Assembly: GCF_003206155.1 (NCBI RefSeq)
Contig: NZ_PZJV01000006.1
Coordinates: forward strand, 1-43,194
DNA from: Salinicola halophilus
Lineage (GTDB): Bacteria > Pseudomonadota > Gammaproteobacteria > Pseudomonadales > Halomonadaceae
Direction of reading: 5' to 3'
Length of the DNA stretch: 43,194 bases
Shown here: one piece after another, positions 9,091 to 16,329 of the stretch
Position numbering within the stretch: position 1 is the first letter of the stretch
Layout: every line of letters starts with the position of its first letter
Notes under the pieces: model-generated
Databases searched by the model: none
What the model was told of the DNA's origin: nothing
The model's input: only the letters and a program-made list of their open reading frames with translations
Made by a program: the position numbers and the translations under genes

Positions 9091-9846
9091 TCAGTCGCTC
9101 GCCGCATCGGCCGAGAATCGCCGGGCGAGATCCACCGGCAGGCGACGATCGATCGCCAACCCCGTCGGTGCACTTGCCGGCCCCAGCCGTCGGCAGCCGT
9201 AGGCCAGAACCTCCACGCCCCGTTCGGCCACCGCCATCAGCGTGTGCGCGTAGGCAGGGTCGCGATGCGCCGCCGGGGCCACGTCCGCGATCCCGGTATG
9301 CGCCGCGCAGTAGAGCAGCACCGCACGATGGCCCTGCTCGACGAGGGTGGCGAGCGCCTCCAGATGCCGGCGGCCACGCTCGCTCACTGCATCGGGAAAG
9401 TAACCGTGACCGTCGCGCTCCTTGAGCGTGACCTGCTTCACCTCGACGTAGGTTGCCGGCGCACCATCACGCTCGAGTCGAAAGTCGAGCCGTGAGCCGA
9501 CGACTCCCACCTCTCGTTTGAAAGCGATGAAGCCGGCAAGCTCAACGATCGTGTTCGCTCGCAGCGCCTGCGCCACCAGGGCATTGGTTCGCCCGGTGTG
9601 CACCGATGCCCAGTCGACGCCTCCCTGACCGTCGGGGAGTTCTATCAGCTCCCAGGTCCAGGCGAGCTTGCGCGCCGGGTTGGTACTCGGGGATAGCCAG
9701 ACGCGGCAGCCGGGAACGTTGACCGCGCGCATGGAGCCGGTATTGGGACAGTGCGCCACCACCTCACGACCGTCGTCGAGCCTGACATCGGCCAAGAAAC
9801 GCTTGTAGCGGCGAAGCAGCGTGCCAGCAATCAGCTCGTCATCCAT
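9091..9846 (-). CDS. sfsA: Sugar fermentation stimulation protein SfsA
   Basis: A 251-residue member of the SfsA family. The family was named from an E. coli phenotype of enhanced maltose metabolism; a DNA-binding and possibly nuclease-like role is proposed from its fold. The signature AHCPNTGSMRA lies near residues 31-41, and TYVEVKQVTL near 127-136 resembles the ExK part of a PD-(D/E)xK nuclease core. The frame is open 47 codons further upstream, but GGAGGAG lies 7 nt before the ATG at 9846 and the family N-terminus starts there. It is divergent from dksA, as in E. coli. True function is uncertain. Confidence 0.93.
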   Translation of the reverse strand: MDDELIAGTLLRRYKRFLADVRLDDGREVVAHCPNTGSMRAVNVPGCRVWLSPSTNPARKLAWTWELIELPDGQGGVDWASVHTGRTNALVAQALRANTIVELAGFIAFKREVGVVGSRLDFRLERDGAPATYVEVKQVTLKERDGHGYFPDAVSERGRRHLEALATLVEQGHRAVLLYCAAHTGIADVAPAAHRDPAYAHTLMAVAERGVEVLAYGCRRLGPASAPTGLAIDRRLPVDLARRFSADAASD

Positions 9847-10024
9847 CGCACGCTCCTCCCCATACTCGTTGGGACCGGAAACTTGCGTCGACGTCCCGGG
9901 GCACAGACAGACCACGAGGCTGGGCCGACCCTGTGTCGAAGCGGCGCGGCAGGTCGCCTTCCGACACAGAAAAAGATGGGCGTTCACGCAGGCGAGTCAT
10001 GGGAAAAATAAAGCCACCGTTCGG

Positions 10025-10053
10025 TTGCAATGGAGACACTTTTTCGCTAAATA
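10025..10053 (+). promoter_or_regulatory. Probable sigma-70 promoter of dksA
   Basis: TTGCAA at 10025-10030, 17-nt spacer, TAAATA at 10048-10053. A start near 10060 would give a 5' leader of about 70 nt. It lies in the 284-bp gap between the divergent sfsA and dksA starts. Confidence 0.6.
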
Positions 10054-10130
10054 AGCAGGGCTTCGGGCAGCGGCTCACGCTGTCCACGGCCGATCCTCGG
10101 CCCAAGTCACTTGCGTAACGAGGCAGCCCC

Positions 10131-10568
10131 ATGCCAGTAGCAGAAAAGAAAACGGAAGCGCCCAAAGTCTTCACCCCCTACGAGCCGGCGGCGGGTGAAG
10201 AGTATATGAACGACAAGCAGCTTGCGCACTTCCGAGAGATCCTGCTGGGCTGGAAACAGGATCTTATGGAAGAGGTCGATCGCACGGTTCGCCACCTGCA
10301 AGAAGAGGCGAACAACTACGCCGATCCCGCTGACCGTGCCACGCAGGAAGAGGGTTTCAGCCTGGAGCTGCGTACGCGTGACCGCGAACGCAAGCTGCTC
10401 AAGAAGATCAACGAAACTATCGAGAAGATTGACGAAGACGACTACGGCTTTTGCGAGGCGTGCGGCGTCGAGATCGGTATCCGGCGCCTGGAAGCGCGGC
10501 CCACGGCGACGCTCTGCGTCGACTGCAAGACGCTGGCGGAGCTCAAGGAGAAGCAGCTCGGCGGCTGA
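10131..10568 (+). CDS. dksA: RNA polymerase-binding transcription factor DksA
   Basis: Binds the secondary channel of RNA polymerase and, with ppGpp, represses rRNA promoters and activates amino-acid biosynthesis promoters. It has 145 residues. The coiled-coil tip carries the key D65, D68 and A70 in ADPADRA, equivalent to the essential tip acidic residues of E. coli. A four-cysteine zinc finger is intact: C108, C111, C129, C132. The short N-terminal extension is rich in Lys and Glu. The last six codons and the stop are part of an exact 25-bp tandem duplication, which does not alter the protein. A hairpin about 100 nt downstream separates it from gluQ. Confidence 0.97.
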   Translation: MPVAEKKTEAPKVFTPYEPAAGEEYMNDKQLAHFREILLGWKQDLMEEVDRTVRHLQEEANNYADPADRATQEEGFSLELRTRDRERKLLKKINETIEKIDEDDYGFCEACGVEIGIRRLEARPTATLCVDCKTLAELKEKQLGG

Positions 10569-10600
10569 CCTGACGAAGCAGCTCGGCGGCTGACCTGACG
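10551..10600 (+). repeat. Exact 25-bp tandem duplication across the dksA stop codon
   Basis: Two identical 25-bp units at 10551-10575 and 10576-10600, plus the first few bases (AAGC) of a third. The first unit contains codons for KQLGG and the stop; the second is downstream and untranslated. Perfect identity suggests a recent slippage event. Confidence 0.9.
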
Positions 10601-10671
10601 AAGCGGTCCGGAACGATCTGGCTGCCCCCTTCGCCGATGCACCACGCCCTTGAGTCGGACACGAACATGCC

Positions 10672-10695
10672 AGCGGGCACCCAAGGGTGCCCGCT
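10672..10695 (+). terminator. Hairpin terminator between dksA and gluQ
   Basis: A 10-bp perfect stem (AGCGGGCACC / GGTGCCCGCT) with a 4-nt CAAG loop, followed by TTTG only. The U-run is short, so some read-through into gluQ is likely. Confidence 0.6.
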
Positions 10696-10733
10696 TTGCG
10701 TTGGCGAGTTCTCCACTACGATCGGGAGCCGAC

Positions 10734-11597
10734 ATGACCTACATCGGTCGCTTTGCCCCCACGCCTTCGGGACCGCTTCATCTCGGCTCGCTGGTGGCCG
10801 CGCTGGGGAGTTGGCTGGATGCCCGGGCGGCGGGCGGACGGTGGCTGCTGCGTATCGAGGATATCGATCCGCCGCGCTGCCAACCCGGTGCCATCGACAC
10901 CATTTGCCGACAGCTCGAAGCCTTCGGCCTGACCTGGGACGGCGATATCCGCTATCAGCACGATCGGGACGCGGCTTACCAGGCAGCGCTGGATCGCCTC
11001 GCCGCCATCGGAATGGCCTACCCCTGTGGCTGCTCCAGGCGCGAATGGCAGGCGCACGCGCACTACCCCGGCTGGTGTCGCACGGGGTCACTGTATCCCG
11101 ACCGACCGCAGGCCTGGCGGCTGCGTACCGACTGCGGCGACCGGCCGGTCGTGTGGCAGGATCGACGCCTCGGCGAGCAGCGCTTCGATCCCAGCGCCCA
11201 AGGTGACGTGGTACTCAAGCGAAAGGACGGGTTATGGGCTTACCAGCTCGCGGTGGTGGTCGATGATGCCGACCAGGGCATTACCAATGTCGTACGCGGT
11301 GCCGACCTTCTCGACAACACACCGTGGCAGCGACAGCTGCAGGCTGCACTCGGCTATTCACAACCTCGCTATCTTCACCTGCCGCTCGTCATCGGCGACG
11401 ACGGACAAAAACTTTCCAAACAAAATTTGGCAGCCCCCATCCCCTGCGACCCGACGACGGCTCGCCAGCTCCTTCCTCACGCGCTGACGCACCTCGGGCT
11501 GACGCCTGAGTCCCTCGAGGAGCGTACTGCCAATATCGACTCTCAGCTTCATGTCGCGCTGGCGCGCTGGACGGCGGCACGCTCCGCTCATCGCTAG
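10734..11597 (+). CDS. gluQ: Glutamyl-Q tRNA(Asp) synthetase
   Basis: Attaches glutamate to queuosine at position 34 of tRNA-Asp. It resembles a glutamyl-tRNA synthetase without the anticodon-binding domain, hence 287 residues. The class I signatures are HLGS at 16-19 and KLSKQ at 226-230. The zinc ligands are C98, C100, Y111 and C115, the pattern typical of GluQ. The frame opens 28 codons earlier, but the family N-terminus MTYIGRFAPTPSGPLHLG and an upstream GGGAG fix 10734. In Pseudomonas the next genes are cbrA and cbrB; here they are absent. Confidence 0.95.
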   Translation: MTYIGRFAPTPSGPLHLGSLVAALGSWLDARAAGGRWLLRIEDIDPPRCQPGAIDTICRQLEAFGLTWDGDIRYQHDRDAAYQAALDRLAAIGMAYPCGCSRREWQAHAHYPGWCRTGSLYPDRPQAWRLRTDCGDRPVVWQDRRLGEQRFDPSAQGDVVLKRKDGLWAYQLAVVVDDADQGITNVVRGADLLDNTPWQRQLQAALGYSQPRYLHLPLVIGDDGQKLSKQNLAAPIPCDPTTARQLLPHALTHLGLTPESLEERTANIDSQLHVALARWTAARSAHR

Positions 11598-11859
11598 ACG
11601 TCTCCTATTGCGGGTCGAACACCGCGGCAATTCGCGCGCTCGCCAATTTTCCGCTCGAGCGAAAGACTATGGTCTAAGCGAAAACTCGCCGGTTTTGCGG
11701 CACCCTATCGCCATTGCCACCAACGATGCACCACGATCACGCACCGGGATTCCAAAACGCCCTCTAATGGTTCATCGGATCGTCCAATTCGTAGCACGGT
11801 CGACGGAAAAATCGCTCCAAACATTATAAGCGACTGTATATAAAGTATTTTTTGTAAAA
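11598..11859 (+). other. Gene-free segment upstream of the sigma-54 promoter
   Basis: No plausible gene or cbrAB remnant is visible in these 262 bp. The last 40 bp (11820-11859) are strikingly AT-rich compared with the surroundings. A 10-bp palindrome CGCTCGAGCG is at 11652-11661 and AAAAC/GTTTT arms are at 11681-11696. Enhancer sites for a sigma-54 activator would be expected here, but I cannot assign one. Confidence 0.5.
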
Positions 11860-11875
11860 TGGCACGCCGAGTGCA
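11860..11875 (+). promoter_or_regulatory. Sigma-54 (RpoN) promoter of the CrcZ-like RNA
   Basis: TGGCACG at 11860-11866, four bases, then GTGCA at 11871-11875. The invariant GG (11861-11862) and GC (11873-11874) are exactly 10 nt apart, and the site differs from the TGGCACG-N4-TTGCA consensus at one base. Transcription should start near 11886. Pseudomonas crcZ is also sigma-54 dependent and activated by CbrB. Confidence 0.85.
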
Positions 11876-11885
11876 ACCTTATAGA

Positions 11886-12332
11886 CAAGAAAAACAACAG
11901 GCCGACGACCGCTTCGCCAACAACAACAATCGATACGGTCGGCGCTGCCAAGGTGCCTTCAACAACAACAACGGCATCTCGCAATGACTTCGGAAGGGTC
12001 GAGGCAACAATAACGCCAATGCCATCGGCACCCTCCACGGGCGAACAACAACTCCAACGCTCGAGAGTCGGTTACCAATCAGGACGCGACGTTCTCTCCT
12101 GGCGAAGCACAACAACAATAACCTTCGAGGATGGAAGACTGCCCGCTACAACAACAATACGCGGGGAAAGGCACTGCCTGTCGTGGTTGGAAGATTGTTT
12201 TGAATACGAGGTGGTCGTCTTTGAGAATGACGACTGTGATGCGTATTCAAGGCGATGCGCCATCACGAACAAGAACATGCAGCACGGACGTTGCAACGCA
12301 TCTCTTACGAAGGGGCCTACGGGCCCCTTTTT
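11886..12332 (+). ncRNA. crcZ: CrcZ-like Hfq/Crc-sequestering small RNA
   Basis: A transcript of about 447 nt is bounded by a sigma-54 promoter and an intrinsic terminator, directly upstream of pcnB, the locus and size of Pseudomonas CrcZ. It has eight A-rich CA motifs of the AAnAAnAA type: near 11890, 11919, 11961, 12006, 12044, 12111, 12150 and 12268. Five sit in apical loops of 14-15 nt: stem 11906-11911/11936-11941 with an inner UCG/CGA; 11952-11957/11973-11978; 12038-12043/12058-12063; 12103-12107/12123-12127; 12142-12146/12161-12165. A longer hairpin (TTGAATACG 12200-12208 with CGTATTCAA 12242-12250) occupies the 3' part. In Pseudomonas such motifs bind Hfq with Crc and relieve catabolite repression. 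That function here is inferred from family knowledge. The open frames crossing the region lack ribosome-binding sites and end in the terminator region, so I treat it as non-coding. Confidence 0.88.
12310..12332 (+). terminator. Intrinsic terminator of the CrcZ-like RNA
   Basis: Stem AAGGGGCC / GGCCCCTT with a UACG tetraloop closed by C-G, an unusually stable cUNCGg loop, then a five-T run. It ends the RNA about 157 bp before the pcnB start. Confidence 0.93.
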
Positions 12333-12427
12333 CATGTCGGGCTCGATCCGGCAGGCCATCCGACGCGAGCAGGAAGCGTAAGCCGCTCGTTCGCTCTCGT
12401 CGGCGATCCAACGCATAGGGAGTCGCT

Positions 12428-12455
12428 TTGCAAGGTATCGAGGCTCCGCTACACT
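12428..12455 (+). promoter_or_regulatory. Probable sigma-70 promoter of pcnB
   Basis: TTGCAA at 12428-12433, 16-nt spacer, TACACT at 12450-12455. It lies after the small-RNA terminator and gives a leader of about 28 nt to pcnB. Confidence 0.6.
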
Positions 12456-12489
12456 AGAGTTTTGCTATTCTGCGAGTCGAATTCGCCGC

Positions 12490-13914
12490 ATGTTCAAAGG
12501 ATTTTCCCGCTTTCTCCAACGTCCCGGTGAACGTTTGAAGACTCTCTTCGGTCAATCGCCCGCCTCCGACGCCCCTGTACGTCAGCAGATCATTCTCTCC
12601 CGCGACGAGCACAGCGTTTCCCGCCGAAACCTCAGCGAAAATGCACTCAAGGTGCTGTATCGGCTCAACGGCGCCGGTTTCGAAGCCTATCTGGTTGGCG
12701 GCTGTATACGCGACTCACTGCTCGAGCGACACCCGAAGGACTTCGACGTCGCCACCAACGCCACGCCCGACGAAGTGCGTCAGCTGTTTCGCAATTCGCG
12801 AATCATCGGCCGGCGCTTTCGTATCGTGCATGTGCGGTTCGGTCGTGAAGTGGTCGAGGTCACGACGTTTCGGGGCGGTCATGGCGAAGAGCAGGACGTC
12901 AGTCAGAGCCAGCAGTCCGACGATGGCCTTCTGCTGCGCGACAACGTCTGGGGTAGCGTGGAGGAGGACGCGATCCGCCGAGACTTCACGGTCAACGCGC
13001 TCTACTACAGCGTCGCCGACTTCTCGATCTACGACTGGACCGGCGGTCTCGAGGACATCGAGGCGCGCGTGCTGCGCCTGATCGGCGATCCGGAAACGCG
13101 CTACCGCGAGGATCCCGTGCGCATGCTGCGTGCGGCGCGCTTCGCTGCCAAGCTCGATTTCACGCTCGCAGAAGAGACCGAAGCCCCGATTCGAGAGCTC
13201 GCGCCACTGCTTCTGCAAATTCCTCCAGCGCGTCTCTTCGAGGAAGTCCTCAAGCTCTTCTTGTCCGGCCATGCCGTACAAAGCTTTCGAGTACTGCGCG
13301 AGCACGGCCTCTACGCCATGCTATTCCCCGAGAGCGATGAAGCGTTGGCGGAACTGCCTTGGGCAGAAGCGCTGATCGAACAGGCACTCGCCAACACCGA
13401 CGACCGTCTGGCACGCGAGCGACCGGTAACGCCGGCATTTCTCTTCGCCGCACTACTCTGGCCCTGCGTGCAGCAAAGAAAGACGCGATTGGGTCACGAA
13501 CAGGATCTACCGGACGTGCCGGCCCAGCAGGCCGCCGCACAGCAGGTCATCACCCGTCAGCTGCAGCACACCTCGATTCCCAAGCGGTTCAGCATGCCGA
13601 TGCGCGAAATCTGGGATCTTCAGCAGCAGCTGCCCCGGCGGCGGGGCCGTCGCGCTTTTCAGACTCGAGAGAATCCGCGCTTTCGCGCCGCCTACGATTT
13701 CCTGCTGCTTCGCGAAAGCGCCGGCGAGATCGAAAGCGGGCTGGGTGCCTGGTGGACGGAGTTCCAGGACGCCGACGAACCGCGCCAGCAGACGCTCATC
13801 AACGAAGCCGATGGCGGCCACCCCGCGGGTACCAGCGGCAAGCCGCGACGCAAGCGCCCGCGTAAACGTCGGCGCCCCGCCAATCGCCCGGCACCGCCGA
13901 CGCTCGACGAATGA
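12490..13914 (+). CDS. pcnB: Poly(A) polymerase I
   Basis: Adds 3' poly(A) tails that promote RNA decay and, in E. coli, plasmid copy-number control. It has 474 residues. The nucleotidyltransferase core has GG at 70-71 within LVGGCIRD and the metal-binding DFD at 84-86. The block EDPVRMLRAARFAAKLDF near 205-222 is characteristic of bacterial poly(A) polymerase and CCA-adding enzymes. The C-terminal 25 residues are strongly basic (Arg/Lys), as in true PcnB, which favours it over a CCA enzyme. There is no good Shine-Dalgarno. It follows the CrcZ-like RNA and precedes folK by 27 bp, the order in Pseudomonas and E. coli. Confidence 0.95.
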   Translation: MFKGFSRFLQRPGERLKTLFGQSPASDAPVRQQIILSRDEHSVSRRNLSENALKVLYRLNGAGFEAYLVGGCIRDSLLERHPKDFDVATNATPDEVRQLFRNSRIIGRRFRIVHVRFGREVVEVTTFRGGHGEEQDVSQSQQSDDGLLLRDNVWGSVEEDAIRRDFTVNALYYSVADFSIYDWTGGLEDIEARVLRLIGDPETRYREDPVRMLRAARFAAKLDFTLAEETEAPIRELAPLLLQIPPARLFEEVLKLFLSGHAVQSFRVLREHGLYAMLFPESDEALAELPWAEALIEQALANTDDRLARERPVTPAFLFAALLWPCVQQRKTRLGHEQDLPDVPAQQAAAQQVITRQLQHTSIPKRFSMPMREIWDLQQQLPRRRGRRAFQTRENPRFRAAYDFLLLRESAGEIESGLGAWWTEFQDADEPRQQTLINEADGGHPAGTSGKPRRKRPRKRRRPANRPAPPTLDE

Positions 13915-13941
13915 TGCGCGACGCAGGATGACCCAGGCGCG

Positions 13942-14436
13942 ATGAATCAGTCTCGAAAGGCCGTCGCCTACGTTGGTCTCGGCAGTAATCTCGACGACCC
14001 CATCGACCAGGTGCGGCGGGCACTCGAAGGCCTTGCGTGGCTGCCGCTCACCGAGGTCACGGCTCGCTCGCCACTCTATACCAGTGCACCGGTCGGCCCG
14101 CAGGATCAGCCCGACTTCGTCAACGCCGCCGCGGCGATAGTGACGCGGCTCTCGCCGCTGGCACTGCTCGATCAGCTGCAGGCGCTGGAGCAGCGTCACC
14201 GGCGCGTTCGTGAGCGCCACTGGGGGCCGCGCACCCTCGACCTCGACCTGCTCTGGTACGACGGCCTTCGTCTTTCGACCTCGCGCCTCACCCTGCCTCA
14301 CCCCGAAATGACGAATCGACGTTTCGTGATCGAACCACTGTCGGCGATTGCCCCAGGGCTCTCCGTCGAGGGGGAGCCGCTGCGCGTCTGGCACGACCGG
14401 CTTCGACACCAGCCACTGCACCCGCTCGACGTCTGA
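13942..14436 (+). CDS. folK: 2-amino-4-hydroxy-6-hydroxymethyldihydropteridine pyrophosphokinase
   Basis: Transfers pyrophosphate from ATP to 6-hydroxymethyl-7,8-dihydropterin, giving the substrate for FolP in folate synthesis. It has 164 residues. GLGSN is at 12-16, the signature RHWGPRTLDLDLL at 92-104 carries the magnesium-binding D100 and D102, and PHPEM occurs near 116-120. It sits 27 bp after pcnB and is likely co-transcribed with it. Its partner folP is elsewhere in this window, in the ftsH-glmM block. Confidence 0.96.
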   Translation: MNQSRKAVAYVGLGSNLDDPIDQVRRALEGLAWLPLTEVTARSPLYTSAPVGPQDQPDFVNAAAAIVTRLSPLALLDQLQALEQRHRRVRERHWGPRTLDLDLLWYDGLRLSTSRLTLPHPEMTNRRFVIEPLSAIAPGLSVEGEPLRVWHDRLRHQPLHPLDV

Positions 14437-14541
14437 GCAGACATTCCGACATCGACAAGCGTCGTCGCCATTAAGCGTCCCGGCGGCCACAAGCGCCGTC
14501 GCTCGTAGGCGTCGTCCTCCCTCGCTGTCGCCAAGGTCGTG

Positions 14542-14569
14542 TTGCGCAACGATTCCGACGCACTACACT
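14542..14569 (+). promoter_or_regulatory. Probable sigma-70 promoter of panB
   Basis: TTGCGC at 14542-14547, 16-nt spacer, TACACT at 14564-14569, in the 211-bp folK-panB gap. The -10 hexamer and spacer are the same as at the pcnB promoter. It suggests that the pantothenate genes have their own transcript. Confidence 0.55.
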
Positions 14570-14647
14570 CCGGTCTGACTCGACTCCCGGTCCGGTACCA
14601 GCCAGCGCCCGTTAGCACCGGCCCAGTCGCCAACTCGGAGAGTGCCG

Positions 14648-15439
14648 ATGAAACGTGTAACGCTCGCCACCCTGCGCGATGCCAAAGGCCGCGGTGAACC
14701 TTTCAGCTGCCTGACCGCCTACGATGCGACGCTTGCTCGTGCCGCCGATGAGGCAGGTATCGATGTGCTGCTGGTCGGCGATTCTCTTGGCATGGTGCTT
14801 CAGGGCCACACGAGCACCCTGCCGGTGACCCTCGAAGACATCGCCTATCACACCCGTTGCGTGTCGCGTGGGCGCAGTCGCAGTCTGCTGATGGTCGATC
14901 TTCCCTTCATGAGCAACGCCGATACCGGGCAGCTGCTCCGCGATGCGGGTGTGCTGATGCGGGCGGGCGCCGAGCTGATCAAGATCGAGGGCGACGCCTG
15001 GATGGCGGACGGCATTCGCGAGCTCGACCGTCGTGGCGTGCCGGTCTGCGCCCACCTTGGCCTCGCACCGCAGCGCGTGAATCGTCTGGGCGGCTTCAAG
15101 GTCCAGGGCAAGGACGACGCCGACGCGAGACGTATCGTCGAAGACGCCCAGCATCTCGTCGAAGCCGGCGCCGCAGCGATCCTGCTCGAGTGCGTGCCCC
15201 GCGCCCTCGGCCAGGCCGTCAGCCAGGCGGTCGACGTGCCAGTGATCGGTATCGGCGCGGGTCCCGACGTCGACGGTCAGATCCTAGTGATGCATGACGT
15301 GCTGGGGCTCGACAGCGGCTACTCGCCCCGCTTCGTGAAGAACTTCCTGCTAGGCCACGACAGCATCAAGGCGGCGTTCGACCGTTACGATCAGGCGGTG
15401 AAGGCACGCCACTTCCCCGCCGACGAGCACTGCTTCTAA
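14648..15439 (+). CDS. panB: 3-methyl-2-oxobutanoate hydroxymethyltransferase
   Basis: First committed step of pantothenate synthesis: transfers a one-carbon unit from methylene-tetrahydrofolate to ketoisovalerate, giving ketopantoate. It has 263 residues. The metal-site GDS is at 44-46, and the catalytic Glu181 lies in LLECVP. VQGK near 152-155 and GAGPDVDGQILVMHDVLG near 205-222 are family blocks. ATG at 14648, preceded by GGAGAG, is preferred over an in-frame GTG two codons earlier. It is followed by panC after 26 bp. Confidence 0.96.
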   Translation: MKRVTLATLRDAKGRGEPFSCLTAYDATLARAADEAGIDVLLVGDSLGMVLQGHTSTLPVTLEDIAYHTRCVSRGRSRSLLMVDLPFMSNADTGQLLRDAGVLMRAGAELIKIEGDAWMADGIRELDRRGVPVCAHLGLAPQRVNRLGGFKVQGKDDADARRIVEDAQHLVEAGAAAILLECVPRALGQAVSQAVDVPVIGIGAGPDVDGQILVMHDVLGLDSGYSPRFVKNFLLGHDSIKAAFDRYDQAVKARHFPADEHCF

Positions 15440-15465
15440 CCATCGCGTCCCGAGGAGACCGCTCG

Positions 15466-16329
15466 ATGCAGACCGTGCACGACATCGCCACACTCCGCGA
15501 TGCGCTGTACCACCACCGGCGCGCCGGCTCGCGTATTGCCCTGGTGCCGACCATGGGTAACCTTCACGAAGGCCATTTGCGCCTGGTGGACGAGGCGTGC
15601 GCCCGGGCCGACCTCGTCGTCGCCACGCTGTTCGTCAATCCACTGCAGTTCGCCCCCGGCGAGGATTTCGAGCGTTATCCGCGCACGCTGGCGGCGGACC
15701 GCGAGGTCCTGGCGACTCGCGGCTGCGATCTGCTCTTCGCCCCGAGTGTGGAGACGCTCTATCCCGGGGGCGTCGAGAATCCGAGCCGAATCCATGTGCC
15801 CGGCGTCTCCGAGGGGCTCTGCGGTGGCGCGCGCCGGGGTCACTTCGACGGTGTGGCGACGGTGGTATCGCTGCTCTTTCACCTCGTCCAGCCCGATATC
15901 GCCTGCTTCGGTGAAAAGGACTACCAGCAGCTCGCCGTCATCCGCAAACTCGTCAGCGACCAGCACTTCCCGATCGATATCGTTGGCGTGCCCATCGTAC
16001 GGGCTGCGGACGGTCTGGCGCTCTCCTCGCGTAATGGCTATCTCTCTGCGGCGCAGCGCGACCAGGCCGTCGTATTCCCCCGCGCGCTCGCCCAGGCGGG
16101 CGCGGCACTGGCCCGCGGTGAGGCTTGCGAGGTCGTGCTCGAGAGGACGCAACGCGTACTCGTCGAGGCGGGTTTCGAGATCGACTATCTGGCGCTGCGC
16201 GCCGCGGATCTCACCCCCTTCGACCCGGCACGCACGTTTCGCGCCCGGCTCCTGGGCGCCGTCTATCTGGGCACGACTCGGCTGATCGACAACCTCGAGG
16301 TCGAGCTCCCTGGCGCCGACCATGGTTGA
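15466..16329 (+). CDS. panC: Pantoate-beta-alanine ligase
   Basis: Joins pantoate and beta-alanine at the expense of ATP to form pantothenate. It has 287 residues. The HIGH-type motif HEGH is at 34-37 in PTMGNLHEGH, GEKDYQQ at 149-155 and the KMSKS-equivalent LSSRN at 186-190. GAGGAG precedes the ATG. The last 8 bases overlap the following acetyltransferase gene. No panD (aspartate decarboxylase) is present nearby, so beta-alanine comes from a gene elsewhere. Confidence 0.96.
   Translation: MQTVHDIATLRDALYHHRRAGSRIALVPTMGNLHEGHLRLVDEACARADLVVATLFVNPLQFAPGEDFERYPRTLAADREVLATRGCDLLFAPSVETLYPGGVENPSRIHVPGVSEGLCGGARRGHFDGVATVVSLLFHLVQPDIACFGEKDYQQLAVIRKLVSDQHFPIDIVGVPIVRAADGLALSSRNGYLSAAQRDQAVVFPRALAQAGAALARGEACEVVLERTQRVLVEAGFEIDYLALRAADLTPFDPARTFRARLLGAVYLGTTRLIDNLEVELPGADHG

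Noticed and set aside
11890-12277. CRISPR-like appearance of recurring AACAACAA motifs
   Set aside because: Motifs are too short, spacing is irregular (about 40-110 nt) and flanks differ; no cas genes are present.
11953-12381. A 142-codon open frame across the CrcZ-like RNA
   Set aside because: No ribosome-binding site, low-complexity Thr/Asn content caused by the CA motifs, no family resemblance, and it runs through the intrinsic terminator.
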